This document shows positions 51,973-62,548 of a DNA stretch of 64,000 nucleotides, in pieces. The stretch lies in assembly GCA_049724395.1 (NCBI GenBank), contig JAUGWO010000269.1, positions 30,196-94,195 on the forward strand. Reading direction: 5' to 3'. The translations under genes were made by a program, and so were the position numbers. The DNA is from Spongospora subterranea f. sp. subterranea. Taxonomy: Eukaryota; Endomyxa: Phytomyxea; Phytomyxea; Plasmodiophorida. The notes beneath the pieces were generated by a model. It saw only the letters and a list, made by a program, of their open reading frames with translations, was not told where the DNA came from and searched no databases. Position 1 is the first letter of the stretch. Every line of letters starts with the position of its first letter.

Positions 51973-53619
51973 ATGAATCGGGGTGCTGGCAAAGGGTTCT
52001 GGTTTTTTCTTGTTTGCACGCTTTGGTCATTGGGATTGGGAGCTGGCTCGGACCAGTCCATAGACGTCCAAATCAGGCAACCTTCCTTTGACAACATAGA
52101 ACAATATAATGATTTTCGGACGGATCAAGTCGAAACACCTGTTCCGCCAACTTATCCTAGCAAAAGGAAGTCATCAGACCTCACTTCTGTACATGGAAAG
52201 CAATTCAAATTCGACCAATATCTCAATATTTGGGTTCCCGTTTTCGGAGCTCTCGGTGAACGCGCCTACCCTGCCACAGAGATTCCCGAAGCATTTTTGC
52301 ACAATTTGTTAGCTTATGACACTCTTATGACGCAAAGTTCGGTTCCGTCTGAACATTTAACTAAAATCAAGAATGCAGTGATCACTGATATCACAGATCG
52401 CCTCAGCAAATACCGAGGCGGGTCTGTGAACTTGAAGCCAATCGAATTACAAGAAATTATATCTTTTATTGTCAACCCTAACCATGACAGTTTGCCACCA
52501 AGTTTTCAACCCGCTACTGCGCTAAGCGCCATGCCATCGATTGAGGTCCAATCTCGAATTGTCTATCCCGATTTGGTATTCTCGCGACAGGTAGGCCTTA
52601 CCTTGTCCGCCATGTCATCGGCATTGCGTTGTTTTAATCAATCTTCTGAGCAACATCCAGTATTGCTCTTGCTCTGGAATGCATCTTTAAAATTGCTTGA
52701 ATTATATGGGGCCAGAGAAGAGAAGTTCATGAAGATCTTACGATGTCATATACAGTCAAGAAAACTGAGAGTTCATTCAAAAGACAATTATTATTGGTCC
52801 AAATTCGGCATCCCTGTCGGTCTGGCTCGTCTTCTGCATGGCGTGTTGAAGTCTCTTGTTGCTAGGATAGATGAGGTTTCAAACTCGCGGGCTCTACTTT
52901 GCGTATCACCAACTGTTATTGTTTCTCATGATGTCAAAGAGGGTTCGCTGGCGCGGGCACTGCACAATCTTGGACATATGAATAACAGATTCAACACCGA
53001 GATAATTCCGCTTTCTGACCTTGCGCCAGTCAAGAATGCTGTCCTCGATGCTTTGACTGCTTACATTAATCCTCCCTCACAAGTTATTACTCGAGTTTTA
53101 GAATCAATTGTCTTCCAACCATACGATGAAACATTGATTGCAAATTTCAGACACGCATATGCTCGGGATGATCAGCAACGCAATCTCGTAGATCAGGTGC
53201 CTGTAAATTGCGAACTTGAAATATCGGCGCCGGTAGTTCTTGTATTAGAAAGGATGTCAGTTGTTTTTCAAAAATCATTTTGTTGGAATTGGCATGGTCC
53301 TGTATTGAGCCTTTTCTGGAACGCATCATTAAAATTGCTTGAATTACATGGAGCCAAAGAAGACCACATCATGAGATATTTAGCTCGTGATATTCAGAAG
53401 AACCTCGAAGACAGATCCCAAGCTGGTAAACCAATGAAAGAGCATGACGAAATTGGACAGTACCTCAGACAAAATTTGGTGCAAACAGTGCAAGACATCG
53501 TATATAAGTTAACAACCTGTATGGATAGTGCAGATGTGGATTCGATCCAGACAGTTCCTGATGAAAAATATGGTCAAAAGTTGCACAACCAACGGAAGAA
53601 AAGCAGATCAATGCCATGA
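51973..53619 (+). CDS. secreted 548-aa protein with internal duplication
   Basis: A single intact exon of 548 codons. The N-terminus MNRGAGKGFWFFLVCTLWSL plus GLGAGS is a good signal peptide, with cleavage probably after GLGAG. No membrane segment or cysteine-rich module follows. The mature part is mostly helical and has a duplicated unit: LLLLWNASLKLLELYGAREE (about residue 235) and LSLFWNASLKLLELHGAKED (about residue 440). These are preceded by similar LSAMSSALRCF and VLERMSVVFQ helices and followed by a helix ending in an F/Y-x-x-x-L-R/A-R/C-x-I pattern. The C-terminus is basic. I recognise no family. An intact, intronless secreted protein between transposon fossils, in a genome of intron-rich genes, fits a fast-evolving effector or wall protein, but that role is inference. 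Confidence 0.7.
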   Translation: MNRGAGKGFWFFLVCTLWSLGLGAGSDQSIDVQIRQPSFDNIEQYNDFRTDQVETPVPPTYPSKRKSSDLTSVHGKQFKFDQYLNIWVPVFGALGERAYPATEIPEAFLHNLLAYDTLMTQSSVPSEHLTKIKNAVITDITDRLSKYRGGSVNLKPIELQEIISFIVNPNHDSLPPSFQPATALSAMPSIEVQSRIVYPDLVFSRQVGLTLSAMSSALRCFNQSSEQHPVLLLLWNASLKLLELYGAREEKFMKILRCHIQSRKLRVHSKDNYYWSKFGIPVGLARLLHGVLKSLVARIDEVSNSRALLCVSPTVIVSHDVKEGSLARALHNLGHMNNRFNTEIIPLSDLAPVKNAVLDALTAYINPPSQVITRVLESIVFQPYDETLIANFRHAYARDDQQRNLVDQVPVNCELEISAPVVLVLERMSVVFQKSFCWNWHGPVLSLFWNASLKLLELHGAKEDHIMRYLARDIQKNLEDRSQAGKPMKEHDEIGQYLRQNLVQTVQDIVYKLTTCMDSADVDSIQTVPDEKYGQKLHNQRKKSRSMP

Positions 53620-53880
53620 AAGAATCTCATAGACGAACTTACAGCTTGCTGGCAGGATGATTGCTTTTACTCATTCTTATTGTCGCATAAATTCATTCTG
53701 ATTGTGTTGTTCGTCCCTTCTACAATCCTTTTTTGTTTCGATATTTTTTTTGCGGGGTCAGCGGGACGAGTACGCAAGTTGTAATCAGATCGTGGCCGTT
53801 GTTCATGACCTAACAACACTCTTTTTTTCAGGAAAAAAGCACAAACGATCGTAGGAAACAATGGGCCACTAGTAATTTAT

Positions 53881-54667
53881 ATGTTTTTGAACAAGCTTCT
53901 GACCTGTTTGTGTGCCTCGTTTTCAGCAGTTGGAGCTAGTCTTGCACATTTTGTGCACACTTTAGCAGCGAATGCTGTATTTGCCTTTTCATCAGGTTTG
54001 ACAATGTGGCAGACTGTTGTTCGCGCCAACGCCTTACGGATATGCCCGGCTGCTAGAAGCCGATGGCGACGATCTGGTCGGCACCTATTGTTTTTCTTGA
54101 AAACGGTGTTGGAGCAGTAATCGCTTTGATCACTGCCTGCACGATATGGTACTAAATATTATTGACGATGGTCAGATCGGCGGAAAATCATGTGCGAACG
54201 GGGGACACTGCATTTCTGGTTGGACCACTGATGGAAATACTTTTTGTCTTCCATCAACAGCAGCTGGCAGTATGGCCAACCTGTAAACTCAGTTCATTGC
54301 AATCAAAGTCCATTTTGCTCAGATTCCACGACCGTTCATCCATGCAAATCACATCACTAGAAGGTATATTTGTTTTGTTTTGTAATGTCCAAATTCTGCC
54401 GCTCTTCAGACGCCTTCTCTTCAAACAGGCGGCTCGCTTGTCAGTGCTGAACCAGCTGGGCGTGTCACGTTCCCGCTTGTTCCCGCTCAAGCGCTCGATT
54501 TACTGAGCATTGTACTCAGTACCAAACGGCAACTTGTTTGGGCGGCTTGCCGCAATAATTTTGAACTTCGGAGAGTCCTTCAACACTTTATACGCCTCAA
54601 TAAATTTGAAAGTTTTCAGAGTAACTTCTTTGTACTGCGTAAATGCCGTCTGCTCACTCCAACCTGA
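53881..54667 (+). CDS. possible spliced cysteine-rich gene, unrecognised
   Basis: Protein-like segments occur in series on the plus strand. A hydrophobic start is MFLNKLLTCLCASFSAVGAS (53881). GGKSCANGGHCISGWTTDG with a further Cys (about 54180-54240) is EGF- or knot-like. A last exon ends RVLQHFIRLNKFESFQSNFF, then a stop at 54667. A 45-bp gtatat...ttcag intron at about 54362-54406 would precede the last exon. I could not join the first two parts without a frame change, so this may be a decayed gene. No family is assigned. Confidence 0.3.
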
Positions 54668-55429
54668 GGTCAATATGTTGTTGATGATTCCACAGATTTG
54701 TGCAATGTTTTATAGCAATCGCTCCAATGGGTTTGCAGAGATTGTTGTGTCCTCGTCACGATCCTTGCGTCCCTCTGCCGCTCCTGCTCCCATAGAAAGA
54801 GAATATGTTCCCAGAACGTAGATGCTTACTGATCGGCACCAACAATGGAATCAGATGAAAAGACCAACTGGAAGGCAGCAAAAAGACTGGAAAATAGGCG
54901 TACGACTAAACAGAACGCACCACGAGGACGCTCCGCGCGACTCACTGAGTTCGACTCTATACTTTTGAAATAATAACTACAGTACAGTACACAAAAAATC
55001 ACAATTTCGGAAATTTTCGTCACCTTTCAATATTAAGGTGATTAAAAATATCACCATGGACACCGCACTCTGTTCAGCATCATGAAGTGGTTTTCGCTCT
55101 CCAATCCTGCCCATCAGAGATGGATCGAGGATCAAGAATTTGAACCCGCACTGGCACACAGTCATCCATGGATACACCTGGTGCTGTACGGGGGGTTTCC
55201 ATCTCTTGGAGATTAGTTATGAACACATACTGGATGTTATCAATATCTCTATCTACTGATTACATATGTTTTACGATCAGTCATGAACATGCCATATTGG
55301 ACGTTTTTAATATTACATCTATCGATTGATCGCTGTGTATCAGACCGCGAAGGACAGGTCACAAACTATTTTTTTTCGAAATATATCAACTACTATCCAC
55401 ATTCATAATTCAATCATTTGATTTATTAA
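54668..55429. other. spacer
   Basis: Only short frames; a run of tacagtacagtacaca near 54977 is a small microsatellite. Nothing else recognised. Confidence 0.4.
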
Positions 55430-55822
55430 TCAAAAACCAAAGATAGATGGATCATTGAGAATTGCCAACATGTCATGTGCATGACTAATCGTTAAAGGAC
55501 GTAGCCACGAGAGATATCCCACGCCTTGAATATGATACCCGATGAGATCCAGTTGTTGGTCATCCTCTTCATCGAGGTTGCTTTCCAGCTTCTTGATCAA
55601 GTTCAATATCACGTGATGAGGACCGATGAAGACTTCATCAATGATATTTTCTTCGAGATTTTTAGAAATTCGTAGGGGTCGCCCTTCAATGAATACAACC
55701 TCTTGTTGGACTAAGCAATTCACCGCATTGAGGATGTGAAAGGGCACAAAGTGAAAAAAAATAGGCGGAGCAGTAGGCCAATCATTACACCGTTCTTGAG
55801 TCAGTTGAATGACTTCTGTCAA
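55430..55822 (-). CDS. hypothetical 130-aa protein
   Basis: An intact ATG-to-stop frame on the minus strand. The sequence looks protein-like: PPIFFHFVPFHILNAVNCL, then VVFIEGRPLRISKNLEENI and an acidic ESNLDEEDDQQLDL segment. No signal peptide, membrane anchor or known motif was seen. It may be the last exon of a larger gene, since the upstream sequence offers no clear promoter. Uncertain. Confidence 0.35.
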   Translation of the reverse strand: MTEVIQLTQERCNDWPTAPPIFFHFVPFHILNAVNCLVQQEVVFIEGRPLRISKNLEENIIDEVFIGPHHVILNLIKKLESNLDEEDDQQLDLIGYHIQGVGYLSWLRPLTISHAHDMLAILNDPSIFGF

Positions 55823-56541
55823 ATCACCATGTCACCTATTAAAATCTTTTATCAAAACAGGCTCGCATTTACCTTCGTCATCATCTGCTTCACGATAATA
55901 ATTACCCCAAACACAGGGATATCTTACCGGTCACATCTCGTTCAACTTATTTCATTCGATTAGATCAATGATCCGTATTCCCCATCGTCGCTGTCAATCG
56001 CTGCAAAATGTCAATAACTCAAGCGTTGAATGGACGAATGACCACTGACGTGGTTGGATTTCGTGTTAAACTGAACGTTCATTGTTCTCAACAGGAAGAT
56101 TAAGCACGGTGTAATCCTCTGAACGATGCCCAACAGAACATGTGGATGCGAGAACCACCGTTGTTATCTCTGCTGTCTGAAAGTCGGTTGTTCCAGCAAT
56201 TACAGGAAAGTGCGGGTAATATGTACGCGTATTACGCGTACATTATTTTATTCCAGACCAGCTGACCGGGGTCTGCCCCTTTGAGTCAGGCTTAGCATTT
56301 GCAGGAGTTGCGCCGACGGTAACAAACAAATTTAGCCATGGCCAATACCCTAGCATATCCACCGGTAGGGAAGTTTTTCAGTTTCGATACCATTTGTGGT
56401 CAATACAAATGGTTTTGCAATACAGAGCTGAAAAAAGAAGGATCTCAAGCATTGAAGGAAAACAGACTGAAAACAGCTCAGTAGTTGGAATATGATCCCA
56501 TCAGCGCAATGAAACAAGGCCCGCCGATTATAAAAATAATC
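55823..56541. other. spacer with a 23-bp palindrome
   Basis: Apart from the hairpin at 56221-56243, nothing recognisable. A short frame at 56350-56580 overlaps the tRNA gene and is spurious. Confidence 0.4.
56221..56243. other. perfect 10-bp-arm palindrome
   Basis: atgtacgcgt, then att, then acgcgtacat. The arms are perfectly complementary with a 3-base centre and contain two ACGCGT (MluI-like) cores. It could be a binding site for a dimeric protein or a cruciform; no adjacent gene clarifies it. Confidence 0.6.
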
Positions 56542-56614
56542 AGCCCATGCAGGGATTCGAACCCTGGCATCGAGATTCAAAGTCTCACATCATGAACCAC
56601 TAGAACACACGGGC
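56542..56614 (-). tRNA. tRNA-Gln(UUG)
   Basis: The 73-nt reverse complement has acceptor GCCCGTG paired with CATGGGC, D-arm region GTTCTAGTGGTTCATGAT, anticodon arm TGAGACTTTGAATCTCG with loop CTTTGAA (anticodon UUG), and T-arm CCAGGGTTCGAATCCCTGC. It ends in a T discriminator. There is no intron and the internal promoter boxes look intact. Confidence 0.85.
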
Positions 56615-56924
56615 ACGGCGTTGCCTTATCGACCGGTAGCGTATAGATTAGGACGAAAAACCAAGAAGCAATAATGATCAACAGTACGCTAGGATCGTTT
56701 CTATCTGACACGCCCCTTCGATTCGAAGCTTACTACAACTTCGTCTCGATGTTTCTTGAACGAGTTTGGTCCCAGTGGTTTAGTCAAGATGTCTGCTGTC
56801 ATCTTATCTGTACTGCAATATCGAAGTTCGATCGTCAGTTCTTTAACTTGTTCACGAATACAGTAGTTGCTAATACGCCCCAGTCATTGCCTGTCATTGT
56901 GGTACAGTAGTTTTCACTTGTTCA

Positions 56925-59735
56925 TCAACTTATTGCGATGCTTTTCGAACAGTTGATTTGAAGTGGCTTCGTGAGGATGTCTGCTAACATATGCTCGGTT
57001 GGACAATAGATAACATTGGATCCGCCCTTCCTGTGTCTTCTCACGAATAAAGTGATGCCGTATATCGATATGTTTGGTTCGCGACTTGTTGGAAGCGTTC
57101 TTCTCAAGGAAAATAGCACCTTGATTATTTGACGTAGAGTCGCCTGTCTGTTGGTAATAATTCCAAGTTCATGTAGTAAATCTTGTAACCATACGGCTTC
57201 CTTCGTCGCATCAGAAGCTGCAATGTATTCGGCTTCTGTTGTGGATAATGTGACTGTGGCTTGTTTCTTGCTTTTCCAAGAAATGACGTTATGTCCAATC
57301 GAAAATATCCATCCAGTGGTCGACTTGCGATCGCATATGTCTCCAGCAAAATCGCTGTCAGCCCAACCTGTAATTTGATGATCGCCTTGTCTGAAGGTTA
57401 GACCTAAATCTGGAGTTCCTTTCAAATACTTGATAATTCTTTGAAAGGCTTTCCATAACGATTTCGTAGGTTTGCTGACATGTCGACTAATGTTGTTGAT
57501 TGCGAATGCCAGGTCAGGTCTCGTCGCATTTGCTAAGTACGTAAGGCTTCCGATTGCTTCACGAATCGGGTATGCGGTTATGGTACCTAGGTTCTTCATT
57601 TTGAAGTTGTGGCCCATAATAGTTGAGATGCTGCTGTCGATCTCGGTCTTGTCGTTTTCTGTTAATATTAGATCATCGACGTATGTTCCGATTATGGTTA
57701 TTCCCTTGTTGTTCTTCTTGTACCATATACATGGTTCTTTCATGAATTGAATATATCCATTGTTGCGGATCAGGTCGAGTAGTGATGTCTGCCAAGCTCT
57801 ATCAGCCTGTTGTAAGCCATAGAGGGCTTGGTTAAGCATGCATACCTTGTGCATTTAGGTAGGCTGTAGTAAAGTCTCGCTGGTATATCCTCCAGGTATT
57901 ATTGGCTGCAAGACAGATGAGGATACGAATGATGTATGTGCAAGTACCGAAGAATAGGTTTCGTGATAGTTGATGCCATATTTTTGAGAATATCCTTTCG
58001 CGACAAATCTAGCTTGGCTGTAAGGTGATCGTTGATGTCCTTTTTCTTGGTAAGATCCACTTCCTTGAATCGCTTTCACGTGTCGTGGACGGTCGACGTG
58101 TGTCAAAGTGCGATTTTCCTTATGGGACGACATTTCTTTGTCTGCAGCAATTTGCCATTCATGTGCGTCTGGTCGCGTCATTGCCTCCGAGTAAGTTTCG
58201 GATAGTCGGTCAGAGTGTGATGAATTTCGAATCCGTGATCGTCGATGATGGTCAATGGATCGGATCCATCATTTATATCCACCGCCTCTTCCCGCAAATC
58301 CAGTATAGTGTCTTCGTCAAACTGCACGTCGCGTCTTACGATGAACGTAGCGGTGTTCGAATGTCGAAGTATGTATCCCTTCTGGTATGGTGCATATCCT
58401 AAGAATTTGCATTTCAGTGACGTTGGTTGAAGTGAATCTCGCATAGTGGATTCAATGTGCGCATATGCTGTACATCCGAATGGTCTCAGGTGCTTAACAT
58501 CGGGCTTGACGTTCATCCATAGTTCGTATGGGGTTGCCCATTCGATACGTCGAGTTGGTAGTCGATTCATGGTATAAGTTGAGTATTGGACTGCAAATGG
58601 CCAGTAACAGTAGTCACTTTTCGCCTCGATCAGTGCACAGCGTGTCATGCTCATGATGGTCTGATTACGCCTTTCAGATTGACCATTCTGTTGAGGGCAG
58701 TGAGGCACGGTGCGTTGATGTTTGATGTTCTTTTGCAAAAGGAATGTGCTCATTAGTTGGTTGACATACTCTGATCCGCTGTCGGTTAATAAGGTAGTTA
58801 GACATTGTTTCGTCTCAGCTTGAGCATCGATAATGAACAGTTTCATCGCCTCAAGACTTCGTCAGCGCTCTTGTGCTTCAGAAACTTGACCCATGTCCAG
58901 GTTGAGTATAAGCAGTTGAATGTAATGTAGTATCTGTATCCTTCCTTGCTGGGAATTTGGAACGGTCTTTTAAGGTTAGAAAAACAATTTCAAATGCCCT
59001 AGTTGGTTTTGTCCGGCGTTCTTGCGGAAATGGTTGCTTTCGTGATTTCCCGTGGGCACAGCTTTCGCAGAATTGTCGTTCGTGCGGTGTGATGTTGACG
59101 CCTTCGGTGGATTCTTGTAAATGCTTCAGTCTCTCGTTCGATGCGTGACCGAATCTTCGGTGCGCTAGCTCCATGCTGATGGTTGCATTTGTCTCTCGAA
59201 CGACGTGATTTACAATGTAGTGGAGGTCGTTGTGCTTGTGCGCCCTAACGATAACCTTTCCATGTTGATTCTTGATACGAAGAGTGTCGTCAATGACTAC
59301 GCTTAAACCTTGTTCGGTAAACGATTTCGTAGCCAATAAAGTCTTGGAAATGCCAGAAACGAATAATACGTTGTCGATAACAATTGGTGGTTTGCTTTGT
59401 ATCGTCAGTGATCCTTGTCTGTATGCAGGTGACATCTCGCCGTTGCTGCATGTGATCGTGATCGGTTCCTGTAGTGACCTGTAATTGTGAAGTAAGTTCA
59501 AATCATTAGTCATGCTGACGTTAGCGCCACTATCGATGGGATATGCACTTTTGATGGAAAACGTTTTGGTGGACGTACTGTGGAATCCTGTGAACTCCTG
59601 TTCCTTTTCGTCAGTCGTGGCAGTGTTGTTCATAGGACGGTTGTTCCTATACTGCTTCTTCAAGTGTGGGTGCAGTAGCCAGCATTCTTCGTTCGAATGC
59701 GTCGATCGTCTACACCGTGTGCACAATGGGAACAT
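56925..59735 (-). mobile_element. Copia LTR retrotransposon fossil (copy 2)
   Basis: It is the most complete Copia body in the window. Reading leftward: a gag zinc knuckle (about 59720), aspartic protease (about 59520), GAG-pre-integrase (about 59160), integrase core (58846-58200), reverse transcriptase (58181-57600) and RNase H (about 57300-56950). Only a handful of breaks are visible, so it is younger than copy 1, but no flanking LTR pair could be defined. It belongs to a different lineage from copy 1. Confidence 0.85.
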
Positions 59736-60543
59736 GGCACTTCAACGAAAGAGGTCGCTGATAAACTACGAGACAGCAGCAGCGAACTGTATAAATGGTG
59801 CAAGGCCAACAAAATAAAATCAAAATGGATGAAGACTTCCTCCTGTTTAAATACCCTTCTTGTTTTGATTGGTTTGATGAGTGATGTGTGCTATTTTCCT
59901 GATGTGCTTGTAGTTCTGCGGTTGCTGCTTGGTGCCAGTTTTTGGCGTCAGGTTTTTGTTGCGATGCATGATAAGTTTTTGGGGAACTTTCTGATGTGTG
60001 ATGTCCCTGTAGATCATGTACTTCGTCAATAACCGCCAGTTGATCGAAATCTTCGTTGCCACAGATTCTTGTATAATCGAAGTGAATCATCTCTTGTTCA
60101 TTGAAAGTAACGTCTCGTCGGTCTAAGATGATCTTGCTCTGAATGTCTAGTACGACGTAGCCTTTCTGGTATGGCGCGTATCCGAGAAAGATGCATTTGA
60201 TCGAAGTTGGCTTTAATGATGTTCTGAGTGATGAATCCAGGTGAGCAAATGCGATGCATTTAAATGGGAGTAGGTGGAGGACGTCAGATTTTCTTCCATG
60301 TCAGAGCTCAAGCGTGGTTCTCCAGTGGATTTTCCTTCTGGGTACTCTGTTTTGCGTGTAGACGGCGTGACGAACGGCGAACCCCCAGTAGCTGTATGGT
60401 AATTTCGATTCAATGAGTATGTATCTCGCCATTGCCCCCATTTTCTGATTTCCTCGTTCTGCCTGTCCATTTTGTTCTGGGCTGTATGGTATCAATCGTA
60501 AGTGTTTGATGCTCTTCTCGAGAGGTACGTGCTTATCAGACAA
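59710..60543 (-). mobile_element. Copia fragment (copy 3), left arm of an inverted duplication
   Basis: It carries integrase-end and RT-start parts of a third Copia lineage, ending at a distinctive junction near 59830. The same sequence, including the junction, recurs in plus orientation at about 61650-62470. Heavily broken. Confidence 0.75.
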
Positions 60544-60619
60544 ATCAAGGCGGCAGCTAGGGCATCTCAGGGAATGACGATGCCAAGGTTGACAAACCTC
60601 CTACTATCTGCCGAACGCG

Positions 60620-62470
60620 ACGACAGATGAGCGCCTACACAACAAGACGAATTCAACAACCTAATTACGGAGATGAAGGGACTAAAACAAAGCTGCGAAA
60701 TAGCAGCGGAAATAGGAGGCAGTTGCACAAGGTGCAACACCAGCACACACTACACATCACATTGCTGGATTCTTCGAAGAAAAAACACCAAAAAGTCGAT
60801 CTCCAACAATACGGCGAACAGCTCGGTTTCGAGAAACCATGAAAGCGATACTGACATTTTCACACGATTCCATACTTCGAGTATTGGAACGACACAAAAT
60901 CTTACCTGATTGACAGTGGCGCAAATATCAGCATGACGAACGACAAATCAATCCTGCAAAACTACCACACAACGAAACATGAAATCAAATTTCATGCAGC
61001 AACGAAGAGACAATACTAGCTGATGGAAACGGGAACCTGATCATCGATAGTAGCCCTCCCATTACCATCGAACACGTTCTCTTTTTAGCCACAAAATCTT
61101 TTACTGAGCAAGGACTATAGTCGCATAGGCAACGAACTCCAATCCTAGATAAAATCGGAAGAACCATAATCACGGCACAGCAACAGAACGGGTTTCACTT
61201 TATCCAGACACAGCTCAGCAACGAAATGAACATGAGTATCAGCATGGAGCTGGCTCATCGAAGATTCGGACACGCCTCAGACGAACGACTACAGCAATGA
61301 TCGTCAACCACCAAAACAACGGACGGCATTGAAATCAACAGCAACGAGCGAACATTCTGCGACAGTTGCGCCCAAGGGAAGACGCGCCGACAGCCATTTT
61401 TAAAGGCACGCAGAGCGAACCCAACGAAACTATTCGAAATCGTATCATCCAACATTAAAGGCCCAATACTAGAACCGAGCAAAGAAGGATTTCGGTATTA
61501 TATCTCTTTTAACTGTCTATACTCAACGTAAACTGAGATAAAATTACTGAAAACCAAAAGCGTCGAAGTATTAGATGTGATCAACTGGTTTATCACAAAC
61601 GCACAAGCTGAAACAAAACAACGAGTATCCACACTATTAGCTGATAACGGTGCTCAATACATTAAACAGCCAAACACTTACGAACGATACCATACAGCCC
61701 AGAACAAAAAACGGACAGGCAGAACGAGGAAATCCAACAATAATGGCAATGGCGAGATGCATACTCATTGAATCGAGATTACCATACAACGACTGGGAGT
61801 TCACCGTTCGTCACGCCGTCTACACGCAAAGCAGATTGCCCACAAGGAGGATCGACCGACTGGAGAACCCCGTTTGAGCTCTGACATGGAAGAATGTCTG
61901 ACGTCAACCACCTACACCCATTCAAATGCATTGCATTTCTCACCGGGATTCATCACTCAGAACATCACCAAAGCCAATTTCGATCAAATGCATTTTTCTC
62001 GGATAAAGAAAGGCTACGTCGTACTAGACATTCAGGGCAAGATCATCTTAGACCGACGAGACGTTACTTTCAACGAACAAGAGATGATTACTTCAATTAT
62101 ACAAGAATCTGTGGCAACGAAGATCTCGGTTCACTGGCGGTTACTGACGAAGTACATGATCTACAGGGACATCACACATCAGAAAGTTCCCCAAAAACTT
62201 ATCATGCATCGCAACAAAAAACTGACGCCAAAAACTGGCACCAAGCAGTCAATCGTAGAACTACAAGCACATCCGGAAAATAACACATGGAACTTAGTGA
62301 AATTTTACATCACTCATCAAACCAATCAAAAACAAGATGGGTATTCAAACAGGAGGAAGTCTTCATCCATTGTACTTTTATTTTGTTGTCTTTGCACCAT
62401 TTATATAGTTCATTGCTGCTGTCTCGTAGTTTATCAGCGACCTCTTTGTAGAAGTGCCATGTTCCCATTG
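60620..62470 (+). mobile_element. Copia fossil (copy 4), right arm of the inverted duplication
   Basis: In order: gag zinc knuckle (about 60740), protease (about 60910), GAG-pre-integrase (about 61250), integrase (about 61570-61850) and the start of RT (to about 62330), then the same junction sequence as copy 3. Several breaks; RNase H and LTRs are absent. Confidence 0.8.
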
Positions 62471-62548
62471 TGTAGTGTCGTCAACATATACGTTGCTATT
62501 GTTCATATTCAATTATGCATCATAGATATACAATATTCACATTAGAAC

